A stretch of DNA of 64,000 nucleotides from CAVPLM01 sp963713545 (GTDB lineage: Bacteria > Actinomycetota > Thermoleophilia > RBG-16-64-13), in assembly GCA_963713545.1 (NCBI GenBank), contig CAVQME010000002.1, positions 1-64,000 on the forward strand, written 5' to 3'. This document shows positions 1-7,707 of this stretch, piece by piece; the stretch's first letter is position 1, and each line of letters opens with the position of its first letter. A program made the position numbers and the translations under genes. The notes under the pieces were generated by a model. It did no database searches, had not been told where the DNA came from, and was given only the letters and a program-made list of their open reading frames with translations.

Positions 1-1
1 G

Positions 2-832
2 AAATGGCTGCGCGCGCACAGGGACTTCGAGTGGGCCAATCAGTACACGCGGGAGAATCTTGCCGAAGCCACTCTGTTCTTCGATCGGTACCTCAAGGGG
101 ATCCGCAACGGGTGGGAATCTACCCCACGGGTGCGCCTGGACGTCATGGACGCCTACGACTTCGACTATCAGCTCAAACGGGGTGAGAAGGAATTCCCGC
201 TGGCTCGGACCGAGTACCGGAAGCTCTACCTCGACGCCGCCAATCGAGCTCTGTCGGAGACGCCGATCTCGCGGGAATCGAACTGCCACTACGAGGCCAA
301 GCGGGGGAAGGCCACCTTCGATATCACCTTCGACGAGGAGACCGAACTCACCGGCTACATGAAACTGCGGCTGTGGGTAGAGGCCGACGGGAACGACGAC
401 ATGGACCTCTTCGTCACCGTCCAGAAACTCGATGCCAAGGGTAAATGGCTCCCGTACATCGTCATCGGCAAACCGCATCCGGGCTGCCCGGGTAAGCTCC
501 GGGTCTCCCTGCGCGAGGTGGACGAGAACCATCCCCACCACAGCGAGTTCCAGCCTTGGCATCCTTTCAAGAACCAGGAGAAGCTGAAAGCGGGCGAGAT
601 CGTCCCCGTCGAGATCGAGATCTATCCCTCGAGCCGCATATGGCATCAGGGTGAGCAGCTGCGCGTAGAAGTCATGGGGCACTATGAGCGCATAGACTGG
701 TTCGAGCCCTTCGACTGGAACACCATCAACGAGGGCTACCACGTCATCCACACGGGCGGCAAGTACGATTCGTATCTTCTGGTGCCGTACGTGCCGCCGA
801 AGTACGTGGCGGGCGAGACGGTATATCGCTAG
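2..832 (+). CDS. CocE/NonD-type hydrolase, C-terminal part (5' truncated)
   Basis: The reading frame is already open at the window edge and gives 276 residues, so the catalytic N-terminal part of the gene lies outside. Residues 20-45 contain FFDRYLKGIRNGWESTPRV, the typical junction between the alpha/beta-hydrolase core and the C-terminal jelly-roll domain of the X-Pro dipeptidyl-peptidase/CocE family. The rest (LRLWVEADGNDDMDLFVTV onward, through SSRIWHQGEQLRVEVMGH) is that PepX_C-type beta-sandwich. Family members hydrolyse acyl esters or proline-containing peptides; the substrate cannot be read from this half. A long perfect hairpin follows the stop. Confidence 0.85.
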   Translation, partial: KWLRAHRDFEWANQYTRENLAEATLFFDRYLKGIRNGWESTPRVRLDVMDAYDFDYQLKRGEKEFPLARTEYRKLYLDAANRALSETPISRESNCHYEAKRGKATFDITFDEETELTGYMKLRLWVEADGNDDMDLFVTVQKLDAKGKWLPYIVIGKPHPGCPGKLRVSLREVDENHPHHSEFQPWHPFKNQEKLKAGEIVPVEIEIYPSSRIWHQGEQLRVEVMGHYERIDWFEPFDWNTINEGYHVIHTGGKYDSYLLVPYVPPKYVAGETVYR

Positions 833-851
833 AATCGTTCTCTCGGTTTGA

Positions 852-894
852 CTGCGCTTCGGGCCTCGGCCGATGGCCGAGGCCCGAAGCGCAG
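852..894 (+). terminator. Perfect 20-bp hairpin after the CocE-like gene
   Basis: Arms 852-871 and 875-894 pair perfectly around the 3-base loop GAT, 19 bp after the stop codon. There is no downstream T-run, so this is either an intrinsic terminator without a U-tract or an mRNA-stabilising hairpin. Confidence 0.55.
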
Positions 895-927
895 AGACCA
901 AGAGTGCACGGCGACAGGAGGTCCGGT

Positions 928-1455
928 ATGCCTGCATCGGTTCTCGTGGCGTTTGCCACCAGGTACGGCTCCACTCAGGAGGTCGCGGAGGCCATCACCG
1001 CCACTCTGGGGGAGAGCGGAATCGAGGTGGATCTTGAACACCTGAAGACCGTGAAGACCCTCGAGGGCTATCAGGCAGTGGTGATGGGTGCGCCGCTACA
1101 GATGTTCAAGTGGCACAAAGACGCACTCGCCTTTCTTGAGCGGCATCGAGAGGCGTTATCGCGTCTGCCCGCGGCAGTCTTCGCACTCGGCCCCTTTAAC
1201 GATGTGGAGAAGGAATGGAGTGACGTGCGCGCGCAACTGGACAAAGCGCTTGCGAGGTTCCCCTGGTTCGCACCGGTCGCGGTTCAAGTATTCGGCGGCA
1301 AGTTCGACCCAGCCACACTCCGTCCGCCCTACAGCTGGCTCCCGGCCATGAAGAGACTGCCGGTATCCGATATCCGGGACTGGGAAGCGATCAGCGCCTG
1401 GGCCGAAGACCTGGCAGTGAGGTTCAAGACAGCCCAGCCGCCGTCGGTGGGATGA
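928..1455 (+). CDS. Flavodoxin-domain protein (HemG/flavodoxin_5-like)
   Basis: 175 residues. The ATG at 928 is preceded by a full AGGAGG at 916-921, which decides the start over a GTG 24 bases upstream. The N-terminus VLVAFATRYGSTQEVAEAI is a beta strand plus the FMN phosphate-binding loop typical of flavodoxins. The region around VVMGAPLQMFKWH is the second flavin-contacting loop, as in menaquinone-dependent protoporphyrinogen oxidase (HemG) relatives. It is probably a cytoplasmic FMN electron carrier or oxidoreductase; the partner is unknown. The stop overlaps the next gene's ATG by four bases, so translation is likely coupled to the SLH protein. Confidence 0.8.
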   Translation: MPASVLVAFATRYGSTQEVAEAITATLGESGIEVDLEHLKTVKTLEGYQAVVMGAPLQMFKWHKDALAFLERHREALSRLPAAVFALGPFNDVEKEWSDVRAQLDKALARFPWFAPVAVQVFGGKFDPATLRPPYSWLPAMKRLPVSDIRDWEAISAWAEDLAVRFKTAQPPSVG

Positions 1456-3086
1456 CTCAGAAGGCGGAAGCGACTATGCGGTTACCTACGAGGGGCGGTT
1501 CTTGCGTCGCTTTCCTTTGCGTCCCAGTTCTGGTCCTTTTTCTAATCTGTAGTCCGTCCGCCCTGGCAGCTTCTCCCTTCTCGGATGTCCCCGACACCCA
1601 TCCCTACGCGCCGGCCATCTATGACCTCAAGAGTCGTGGCATCATCAGCGGGTTAGGAGACGGGACCTTCCGGCCGAACAGTCAGATTACCCGGCAGCAG
1701 TTCGCCAAGCTGATCGTGAAGACCCTGGGACTAACAGTTACCGGGGACGAGATCTGCCCGTTCAGCGACGTTGGCCACGGGTTGAGTCTCGACGATCCCT
1801 TCTACCCGGACAAATACATTGCTGTTTGCGCCGCGGCCGGCATCACGACGGGCAAGACAGCATCGGCCTTTGACCCCTATGGCAACGTGACAAGGGCCCA
1901 ACTCATTACCATGGTGGCCCGGGCCGCCGACCTGGCTGCGCCTCCCTCCAGCTACAATCCGTCCTTTGGCAGCTTCGATCCTACTCACTATCCCTGGGCC
2001 AGGAAAGCGGCCTTCGCAGGACTGCTCGACGGCTTGCAGGGCATGGGACCGAGCTTCAACTTCTTCGCCCCCGCCACCAGGGGGGAGGTGGCGGAGGTGC
2101 TCACAGGTAGCACGCGTTACGGCGTGGACTATTCCATGACCAAAGTTGACTGGCCGACCTTCTTCCGCCGGCTCAAAGCCTCCGGCCGCGATTTCATCGG
2201 GCGCTATCTGCCGTGGAAGGGGGCCGCGTGGCGGCAGGTCACCAAGGCCGAACTCGAGGCGGCGACCGACGCGGGTGTCGACTTCTTCTTCTGGTTCGAG
2301 GACTCCGACAACCACTTCTCGGCCCGTAACGGCTTCGCTCAGGGAGCGGCGGATGCCCAGGAAGCTCTTATGGCCCTCGCGAGACTCGGTGTTCCGACTA
2401 CCACCCCCGTCTACTACACGGTCGACTTCCCCGCCTCGGACGGTAGTGAGATCGATGCCTACTTCCGGGGCATCGTCTCGGTGGTGCCCGTCTCTCAAGT
2501 GGGCGTCTATGGCAACTACACGACCATTGACTGGCTCTATCAACAGGGACTTGCGACCTACTTCTGCCAATCAAACGCCTGGCCTCAACCCCAGGGCTGG
2601 CATCCCGTCGCCCAGATGCGTCAGGACGTGACGGGGCTCTGGATCAGCGGTGTCCATTGCGACAGGCTCACGGTGACGGCGGCCGATTTCGGCCAGTGCC
2701 GTCGCCGGGAGCAGTCCGACCCACGATTCCACTACACCGGCACCTGGTCTGGCATCGGCCAGACCCTCGCATCCGGGGGCAGCTACGGAAGGTCGTCTAC
2801 GCCTGGGGCCTCGGCCACCATCTACTTCCACGGCACCCGCCTCGACTGGGTGGCGGTGGAAGGCCTCACCCCCGGGGTCGCCGACGTCTACCTCGACGGA
2901 GTGAAGCAGGCGACAATCGACCTGGCCGCCCCGGTATCCACCTACCAGGTGAACGCATGGTCCACCGGCAGCCTCCCCGAGGGCAACTACATGGTAGAGA
3001 TCGTCCGCAGCTCGAGTAGCGCCTCGGGCGAGTACCTCACCCTCGATGCCCTGGACATCTGGGGGACGATGAGGGCCGGGCCGTAG
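1452..3086 (+). CDS. Secreted SLH protein with DUF1906 glycoside-hydrolase-like domain
   Basis: 544 residues. The ATG overlaps the preceding stop (ATGA); an alternative ATG at 1476 gives a more compact signal peptide. A hydrophobic segment ends in SPSALA-ASPF, a good signal-peptidase I site near residue 39. Three SLH motifs follow (about 42-94, 102-161, 172-218), with hallmark text such as GLGDGTFRPNSQITRQQFAK; SLH domains bind pyruvylated wall polymers. Residues about 231-415 match the DUF1906 (Rv2525c-like) TIM-barrel fold, with DFIGRYLPW, FFFWFEDSDNHF and VYYTVDFPA. A C-terminal beta-rich module (about 420-540) resembles a carbohydrate-binding jelly roll. Probably a wall-anchored, glycan-active protein; catalysis is unproven for DUF1906. 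Confidence 0.85.
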   Translation: MTQKAEATMRLPTRGGSCVAFLCVPVLVLFLICSPSALAASPFSDVPDTHPYAPAIYDLKSRGIISGLGDGTFRPNSQITRQQFAKLIVKTLGLTVTGDEICPFSDVGHGLSLDDPFYPDKYIAVCAAAGITTGKTASAFDPYGNVTRAQLITMVARAADLAAPPSSYNPSFGSFDPTHYPWARKAAFAGLLDGLQGMGPSFNFFAPATRGEVAEVLTGSTRYGVDYSMTKVDWPTFFRRLKASGRDFIGRYLPWKGAAWRQVTKAELEAATDAGVDFFFWFEDSDNHFSARNGFAQGAADAQEALMALARLGVPTTTPVYYTVDFPASDGSEIDAYFRGIVSVVPVSQVGVYGNYTTIDWLYQQGLATYFCQSNAWPQPQGWHPVAQMRQDVTGLWISGVHCDRLTVTAADFGQCRRREQSDPRFHYTGTWSGIGQTLASGGSYGRSSTPGASATIYFHGTRLDWVAVEGLTPGVADVYLDGVKQATIDLAAPVSTYQVNAWSTGSLPEGNYMVEIVRSSSSASGEYLTLDALDIWGTMRAGP

Positions 3087-3300
3087 AAGTCGAATACGAG
3101 CTCGACCGCGAGATAGAGATGGTGCGGCTCGATGCTGTGAACGAGTACATATCGTCGAATACGGCGCGGGAAGTGTACGGCGTGGTGCTCGACCCGGAGA
3201 CGCTTGCCGCAGACACGACGGCTACGACCGGGCTGCGGCAGGAGTTGAGGAACCGGAAGACAGGCGCTGGCGACGTCTTCGACGTGCAAGTTGGCGACCA
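3086..3300 (+). pseudogene. Remnant of hydantoinase B (HyuB)-like C-terminus
   Basis: Directly after the SLH stop, a different frame encodes about 65 residues including SSNTAREVYGVVLDPETLA and then TTGLRQELRNRKTG. AREVYGVVLD followed by a DeaAT-aLR pattern is the usual extreme C-terminus of N-methylhydantoinase B/acetone carboxylase beta-type proteins. Nothing upstream in this frame continues that family, because the SLH gene occupies the sequence. The frame runs on without a sensible end into the next gene. I read this as the tail of a gene deleted or replaced by rearrangement. It could instead be a small divergent ORF with a start at 3119. Confidence 0.55.
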
Positions 3301-3335
3301 AAACGCCTGCAACCAACAAGACGGGGGGTCATGGG

Positions 3336-3779
3336 ATGTCCGAGAGCATGTTCAAAGGAATCACTCACACCGGGCTCATCGTGAGCGATCTCGACACGCT
3401 CGCAGCCTTCCTTTGCGACGTCTTTGAGATGGAAGTGAGGGCCGAACTGGGGCTTCAGACCGGGCCGGAGGTCCCCCAGATAATGGGGTTGCCCGACGCG
3501 CAGGTGAGGATCGTGATGTTGGGGATCGGGGACCAGACGTTGGAGCTTATCGAGATAGTCCGGCCGGTATGCGAACCGATCTTCAAAGACACACCCTACG
3601 GACAGGTGGGCCACTCCCATGTGGCCTTCGAGGTGGACGATATCGACGCAGCCTACGCGCGCCTCAAGGAAAAAGGGGTCGAGATCGTCCTTCCCGTCCA
3701 GGACATCCCCGTACAGAGGTTCTTCTACGTCCGGGCACCCGACAATCAGTGGTTCGAGGTGGTTCAGCCCCGCCGCTAG
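3336..3779 (+). CDS. VOC-family protein (glyoxalase / methylmalonyl-CoA epimerase-like)
   Basis: 147 residues from ATG 3336; a TTG at 3291 is possible but would add a non-conserved leader. It has two beta-alpha-beta-beta-beta halves. Metal-ligand positions are visible: His in ITHTGLIVSDLD, Glu in QTLELIEI, His in GHSHVAFEVDDID and Glu in NQWFEVVQ. That is the H-E-H-E set of the vicinal oxygen chelate superfamily. Candidates are methylmalonyl-CoA epimerase or a glyoxalase/dioxygenase relative. A transcarboxylase-like operon lies 11 kb downstream, but linkage is weak. No neighbour fixes the substrate. Confidence 0.75.
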   Translation: MSESMFKGITHTGLIVSDLDTLAAFLCDVFEMEVRAELGLQTGPEVPQIMGLPDAQVRIVMLGIGDQTLELIEIVRPVCEPIFKDTPYGQVGHSHVAFEVDDIDAAYARLKEKGVEIVLPVQDIPVQRFFYVRAPDNQWFEVVQPRR

Positions 3780-3922
3780 GCATGCCCTCAGCAGCGCCCG
3801 ACCTCGGCCATTGGGGCTCTTCCTCAACCAGGAGAGATCAGGCTTCGTTCTCCGCTTCCCAAGACTATCGAACTGAGTAGAATCAGAAGCATAGTGACCG
3901 TTCCTGGCCGGAGGGAGGCGAC

Positions 3923-4209
3923 ATGAGTCCGGAGGAAGACGACCAGCCTGGCGGCAAGAAGCCGAACGAGAAAGAGCGGGAGAAAAGGCAGGAAAAAGGT
4001 CAAGGCCTGGACGAGAAGTACAGGCGCAACCCGTTGGGGTTCGTGGCGTGGGCCCTGGTGATCATCTGGTTCGGTGTCTCTCTGCTCCTGCAGAACCTGG
4101 ATCTCTTCGGTGACGGTAATGAAGATCAGCAATGGGCCATCTTTGTGTGGGGAGCGGGGCCATCTTCCTCATCGAAGCCTGTCTCAGGCTGGTGGTGCCA
4201 CGGCGCTGA
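3923..4209 (+). pseudogene. Small two-TM membrane protein, frameshifted
   Basis: ATG 3923 follows a GGAGGG-type SD. The first about 35 residues are highly charged (Lys/Glu-rich), followed by a TM helix (FVAWALVIIWFGVSLLLQNL). The frame then goes astray at 4157-4160. Adding one G to the GGGG run at 4156-4159 restores a second hydrophobic helix, AIFLIEACLRLVV, and a stop at 4207-4209, giving about 95 residues. As it stands, the frame runs on into low-quality sequence to 4345. The restored layout (charged N-terminus, two helices, short loop) is common in small bacterial membrane proteins. Function unknown. Confidence 0.6.
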
Positions 4210-4325
4210 CGCACCGCCTGCCTGCCATGAGCGAAGCTCCCTCTGCGGGGCCTCTGGGTTTAGAATGGTACGCAATCGTTCATCGCCTGCCGAGGGTGGA
4301 GAGGGGAGAATTGAGTCCGGGCCAG

Positions 4326-4700
4326 ATGACACGCTGGGAGTATAGGGTCCTCTCCCCAACGGACCACCTTGTACACGCTCCGACCAAAGAGGTGCTGAAC
4401 GAGCTTGGCAGCGAGGGCTGGGAACTGGCCGGGATAGACACAAGCTTCGCCGAACATCCTCGCTACGTCTTCAAGAGGCAACTCGTGAGCCTCGAGCCGG
4501 TCCCCGACATGGACGAGGAGCAGGAGAGATGGCTCCGTAACGTCTCCATGGCCGAGGCTCTCCTCGCCCTCCCTGCCGAGAGGCGAGACGAACTCCTCAG
4601 GGAGGTACTGACGGACGAGGAGAGGGAGAGCGCTTTCCCGCCGGAGGACTTCTATGAACGGGTCCTACTCTACTTCGCCCAGAAGAAGGAAGGCACCTGA
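4326..4700 (+). CDS. DUF4177-like small protein
   Basis: 124 residues from ATG 4326. A TTG at 4311 behind GAGGGGAG is an alternative start. The N-terminal about 55 residues (MTRWEYRVL, then LNELGSEGWELAGIDTS and YVFKRQ) follow the DUF4177 pattern: a strand, an amphipathic helix ending in GxEGWEL, and strands. The C-terminal half is helical and acidic. Function unknown; cytoplasmic by composition. Confidence 0.6.
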   Translation: MTRWEYRVLSPTDHLVHAPTKEVLNELGSEGWELAGIDTSFAEHPRYVFKRQLVSLEPVPDMDEEQERWLRNVSMAEALLALPAERRDELLREVLTDEERESAFPPEDFYERVLLYFAQKKEGT

Positions 4701-4730
4701 CCTGGATGATTGAGCCTCGGGTCGCACTTC

Positions 4731-4758
4731 TTGACAGGCGCATCGTCTTGCGGAGAAT
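4731..4758 (+). promoter_or_regulatory. Putative promoter of the SRPBCC gene
   Basis: TTGACA at 4731-4736 and GAGAAT at 4753-4758 are separated by 16 bp. They lie upstream of the gene at 4824. A G-rich hairpin (about 4768-4794) would be in the 5' leader. Confidence 0.4.
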
Positions 4759-4823
4759 GAGGTGTAGGGGGTTTCGTCGGAAAGACGACCCCCGATCCAT
4801 GTCTTCATGACGAGGAGGCTTAG

Positions 4824-5270
4824 ATGGCCCATATCAAGGACAGCATCTTCATCCAGGCTCCGCCTAAAGAAGTACACGCTTTCGCGGCCGACCCGTACAA
4901 GTGGTCTAGCTGGTTCGTAGGGTTGGGTGAGGTGAAAAGCCTAGAGGGCGACAACTCACCTGGCACCGTCATTAGTCACAGCTATCTGATGGCAGGCGTG
5001 CATATCCCCCTCACCACCAAGGTCATCGAGAACCGCTCCGAAGCCGACGGATCCTTCCATTGGAAGGGCGAGAATGAAGGCTCCCTTGCCGGATGGATTA
5101 GCTGGGATTACGAGCCCAAGGACGACGGAACCACGGTGACGTTTGAGATCGAGTATGCCGTGCCGGGCAGCGTGCTGGGCAAGGTCGCCGACCGACTCTT
5201 CATCGAGCGCAATCAGGAGCGTGCAGCGCGTCACACTCTGGAGAACCTCAAGCAGTTGACTGAGGTCTAG
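4824..5270 (+). CDS. SRPBCC-family (polyketide cyclase/START-like) protein
   Basis: 148 residues with a strong SD (GAGGAGG) before ATG 4824. The opening pattern, a strand followed by IFIQAPPKEVHAFAADPYKWSSW, is characteristic of SRPBCC helix-grip proteins. So is the long C-terminal helix after VLGKVADRLFIERN. These fold around a hydrophobic cavity and bind or act on lipophilic ligands. Single gene with its own promoter; ligand unknown. Confidence 0.75.
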   Translation: MAHIKDSIFIQAPPKEVHAFAADPYKWSSWFVGLGEVKSLEGDNSPGTVISHSYLMAGVHIPLTTKVIENRSEADGSFHWKGENEGSLAGWISWDYEPKDDGTTVTFEIEYAVPGSVLGKVADRLFIERNQERAARHTLENLKQLTEV

Positions 5271-5379
5271 TCTTGCAAGGACCGGGGGGTTGACGGTCCC
5301 GGACTTCCGTGACATTGGGCGGCGTTAGAGTCCCCGCCGGTAGCTACCAAGCTCGGCCGACGGGGGCTCCTATTCTTGA

Positions 5380-5407
5380 TGGACGCAAAGCGGGACCAGC
5401 TTATACT
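5380..5407 (+). promoter_or_regulatory. Putative promoter upstream of the truncated SLH gene
   Basis: TGGACG at 5380-5385 and TATACT at 5402-5407, 16-bp spacing, lie about 60 bp before the start at 5467. Confidence 0.35.
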
Positions 5408-5466
5408 GAATCTATCAGTCTCGATGATGGAGGGCATACCGGGCACTGTATAGGAGTGGAGGAACG

Positions 5467-5694
5467 ATGAGACTGAACAAACGATTGTTTCTCCTCGGGA
5501 CGCGGTTGGTTGCACTGGGAGCTGGTGTTCTCCTGATAATCGTTTTAGTCTGCACCGGTCCTGCCCTTGCGTTCAAGGACGTCGCTCCCAGCGACGACTA
5601 TGCCGAGGCGATCGATGAGCTCTCTCAGCTGGGCAGCAGTATTCCCGGTCGGGGTACCCCCTGGGGGCAATGGCAGTTCATCCCTATGGACTAG
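5467..5694 (+). pseudogene. Truncated SLH-domain protein (signal peptide plus half an SLH motif)
   Basis: 75 residues: a signal peptide ending in CTGPALA, then FKDVAPSDDYAEAIDELSQLG, which is the first half of an SLH motif. The expected GxxDGtFxP continuation is garbled (GRGTPWGQWQFIPMD) before a TAG. The frame after the stop is the same as that of the next SLH gene, so a read-through or an ancestral fusion is conceivable. Each has its own signal peptide, so this is more likely a decayed paralogue. SD GGAG precedes ATG 5467. Confidence 0.55.
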
Positions 5695-5703
5695 GCTGCC
5701 GAC

Positions 5704-7057
5704 ATGAAGGCCGTGAACCGGCCAAAGGGCTCCGATGGCATGAGCCTTCATCGGGATCAGATGGGTGCCGACCACTACGAGGGGCGGAGTCTTCTGCGGA
5801 CCGGACGGAAGAGGGGCTACGTACGTGAACTGGCGAGAGGGAGCGCGACCCTATCGCTGGTCTCCCTGCTCTTAGCGCTCCTGTTATCCGGCATTGCGCT
5901 GGGCTTCACCGACTTACCGGCCACGAGCCCCTTCGCGGTGGCCATCGATGAACTGACCGCCCGGGGCATCATCAACGGCTTCGATGACGGCTCCTTCCGG
6001 CCGGCCGCGCCGGTCACACGGCAGCAATTCGCCAAGATGATCGTGGGCGCCCTCTATCTCCCGGCAAGCACGGCCGACCTATGCCCGTTCCCCGATGTGG
6101 TCTCCAGTAGAAGGTGCGGACCTCTACCCCGACCACCTGGTGGCGGTCGCAGCTGCCAGCGGCATCACCGAGGGTTACTCCGACGGCACCTTCGGCCCTT
6201 ACAGGCTCATTACTCGCGCGCACGTGGTCACTATGGTGGTCCGGGCGCTGAAAGCGCTTGATCCCGATGCGCTCCGGCCCGCGCCAGTCGCCGCCGTCCT
6301 CCCCGGGGAATGGGAGGATCTACAAGGGGAGCATCGCGATAACGCGAGACTCGCGAACGAGAACGGTCTGCTCAAGGGGCTCGACCTTGAGAGTGCCTCG
6401 AAGGATCCTCTGGAGGCGATGCCTCGCGGGGAAACGGCACAGGTCCTCTACAACATGAAGGAGTGCCTCCCAGAGATCCCTGCGTTCGCGTGGTCCATCG
6501 AGCAAATAGATGAATCACTGAAAGCGCAGATGCAAGAGAGCGGCTCCTGGAAACCCGGGGTGCCGATATCTTTCGACGAGTTGCGTCTGATCCACGTGAG
6601 TTTCTGGGGGTTCGATGCCAAGCCGCACACGGGACGCTTGGTGGTCAATCAAGCCTGGGCCGAGGGGATCTGCACCGTCTTTCGCGCGATCTACGAGGCG
6701 CGCTTCCCCATCCGGAGCATGAATCTCATTGACGACTATGGTGCGTCTGACAAGCGATCGATGGCGGCCGACAACAGCTCTGCGTACAACGGCCGCTTTC
6801 GGGGTGGCACAAACGTATGGAGCATGCACGCCTACGGGCTGGCGATCGACATCAATCCGGTCGAGAATCCGTGGGTCTACGCGAGCGGGGTGAGTCCCGA
6901 CGCGGGTCGAGCCTACGCGGATCGGTCGTTGACCGCTCCCGGTGTCATACGCGCCGGCGACGTGGTGGTTCGCGCGTTCGCCTCGATCGGCTGGAAATGG
7001 GGCGGCTACTGGGAGGAGAGCAAGGACTATCAGCATTTCAGCAGCAACGGACGGTAG
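5704..7057 (+). pseudogene. SLH-domain M15 (VanY-like) peptidase, frameshifted
   Basis: Frame 1 from ATG 5704 (alternatives 5740, 5761) encodes a signal peptide ending near SGIALG and a first SLH motif (GIINGFDDGSFRPAAPVTRQ). At 6099-6100 (GATGTGGTC) one extra G shifts the frame. Removing it gives CPFPDVSPVEGADLYPDHL and runs straight into the second SLH motif (EGYSDGTFGPYRLITR). A linker and an M15-type domain follow, with WSMHAYGLAIDIN and DYQHFS supplying the His, Asp and His zinc ligands of D,D-/L,D-carboxypeptidases. It would be a wall-anchored peptidoglycan peptidase if the frame were intact. Confidence 0.75.
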
Positions 7058-7075
7058 GGAGGAGGAGTCAGACCC

Positions 7076-7534
7076 GTGGCCTATGAAGTGGAGATCAAAG
7101 ATGCGGTGCCGATGCGGCTCGCCGGCGTGCGTGGCACGTACCGCATAGCCGAGCTGGGCGAGGTTATGGGGCGCGAATTCGGTCGGATCATGGCGGCCCT
7201 CACGGCGCAAGGGGTGCGTCCGTCGGGAGGCGCGGTGACCGTCTATTACGGCTGGACCGAAGACACCGTGGATGCGGAGATCGCCTTCACCATAGACGGG
7301 GATTTCGCCGCTGAGGGGGACGTACGACCCAGCACTCTCCCTGGAGGGAAGGCGGCCTTCACTAAACATGTTGGCCCCTACGACCAGATCGGAGCGGCGT
7401 ACGGTGCTATCCAGGAGTACGCCAAGGTCAATGGTCTGAACCTAGCCGGCATGATGTGGGAGCGCTATCTCACCGGCCCGGAAGAACCGGACCTGAGCAA
7501 ACACGTCACCGAGGTGTTCTGGCCGCTCGAGTAA
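7076..7534 (+). CDS. GyrI-like / AraC effector-binding domain protein
   Basis: 152 residues from GTG 7076 behind GGAGGAGG. The two-fold GyrI-like (SHS2) fold is suggested by VEIKDAVPMRLAGVRGTY at the N-terminus and by LPGGKAAFTKHVGPYDQIGAAY in the second half. The latter matches the ligand-binding loop of BmrR/Rob effector-binding domains. There is no attached HTH, so it resembles stand-alone SbmC/GyrI proteins that bind small molecules or gyrase. It starts 18 bp after the M15 peptidase frame and may be co-transcribed. Confidence 0.75.
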   Translation: MAYEVEIKDAVPMRLAGVRGTYRIAELGEVMGREFGRIMAALTAQGVRPSGGAVTVYYGWTEDTVDAEIAFTIDGDFAAEGDVRPSTLPGGKAAFTKHVGPYDQIGAAYGAIQEYAKVNGLNLAGMMWERYLTGPEEPDLSKHVTEVFWPLE

Positions 7535-7542
7535 CCCGGCAT

Positions 7543-7567
7543 CGGCGGGCCGCGCGAGCGGCCGCCG
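7543..7567 (+). terminator. GC-rich hairpin after the GyrI-like gene
   Basis: Arms 7543-7553 and 7558-7567 pair around GCGA with one bulged G. There is no T-run. Confidence 0.35.
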
Positions 7568-7707
7568 TCCCGTGCCCGGGGCGGTGACCGGGCGCTTCGA
7601 GGCTGGAAGGCTCACGGCCTCCTGTCCGACAGAAATCTTCTACCCCTTGGAAACTCGCCGGGGCCTCTCTCCGTCTCAGCAGGTATCCGAGACCAGGGGG
7701 GTGCGCC

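Noticed and set aside
1731..2570. 279-codon minus-strand frame in the SLH/DUF1906 gene
   Set aside because: Shadow of the sense gene, with compositional bias only.
3119..3427. Free-standing 102-codon gene between the SLH and VOC genes
   Set aside because: Only its first about 55 residues resemble a family (HyuB tail); the remainder overlaps the VOC gene out of frame, so it is treated as a remnant.
5381..5391. GGACGCAAAGC, identical to the core of the c-di-GMP-I (GEMM) riboswitch, in the leader region of an SLH gene
   Set aside because: The flanking P1b hairpin with a GNRA loop, the GGC/tetraloop-receptor segment and the closing GG/CC pairs are not found, and the 11-mer overlaps a plausible promoter. 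An Infernal scan with RF01051 would decide; a hit would revive it.
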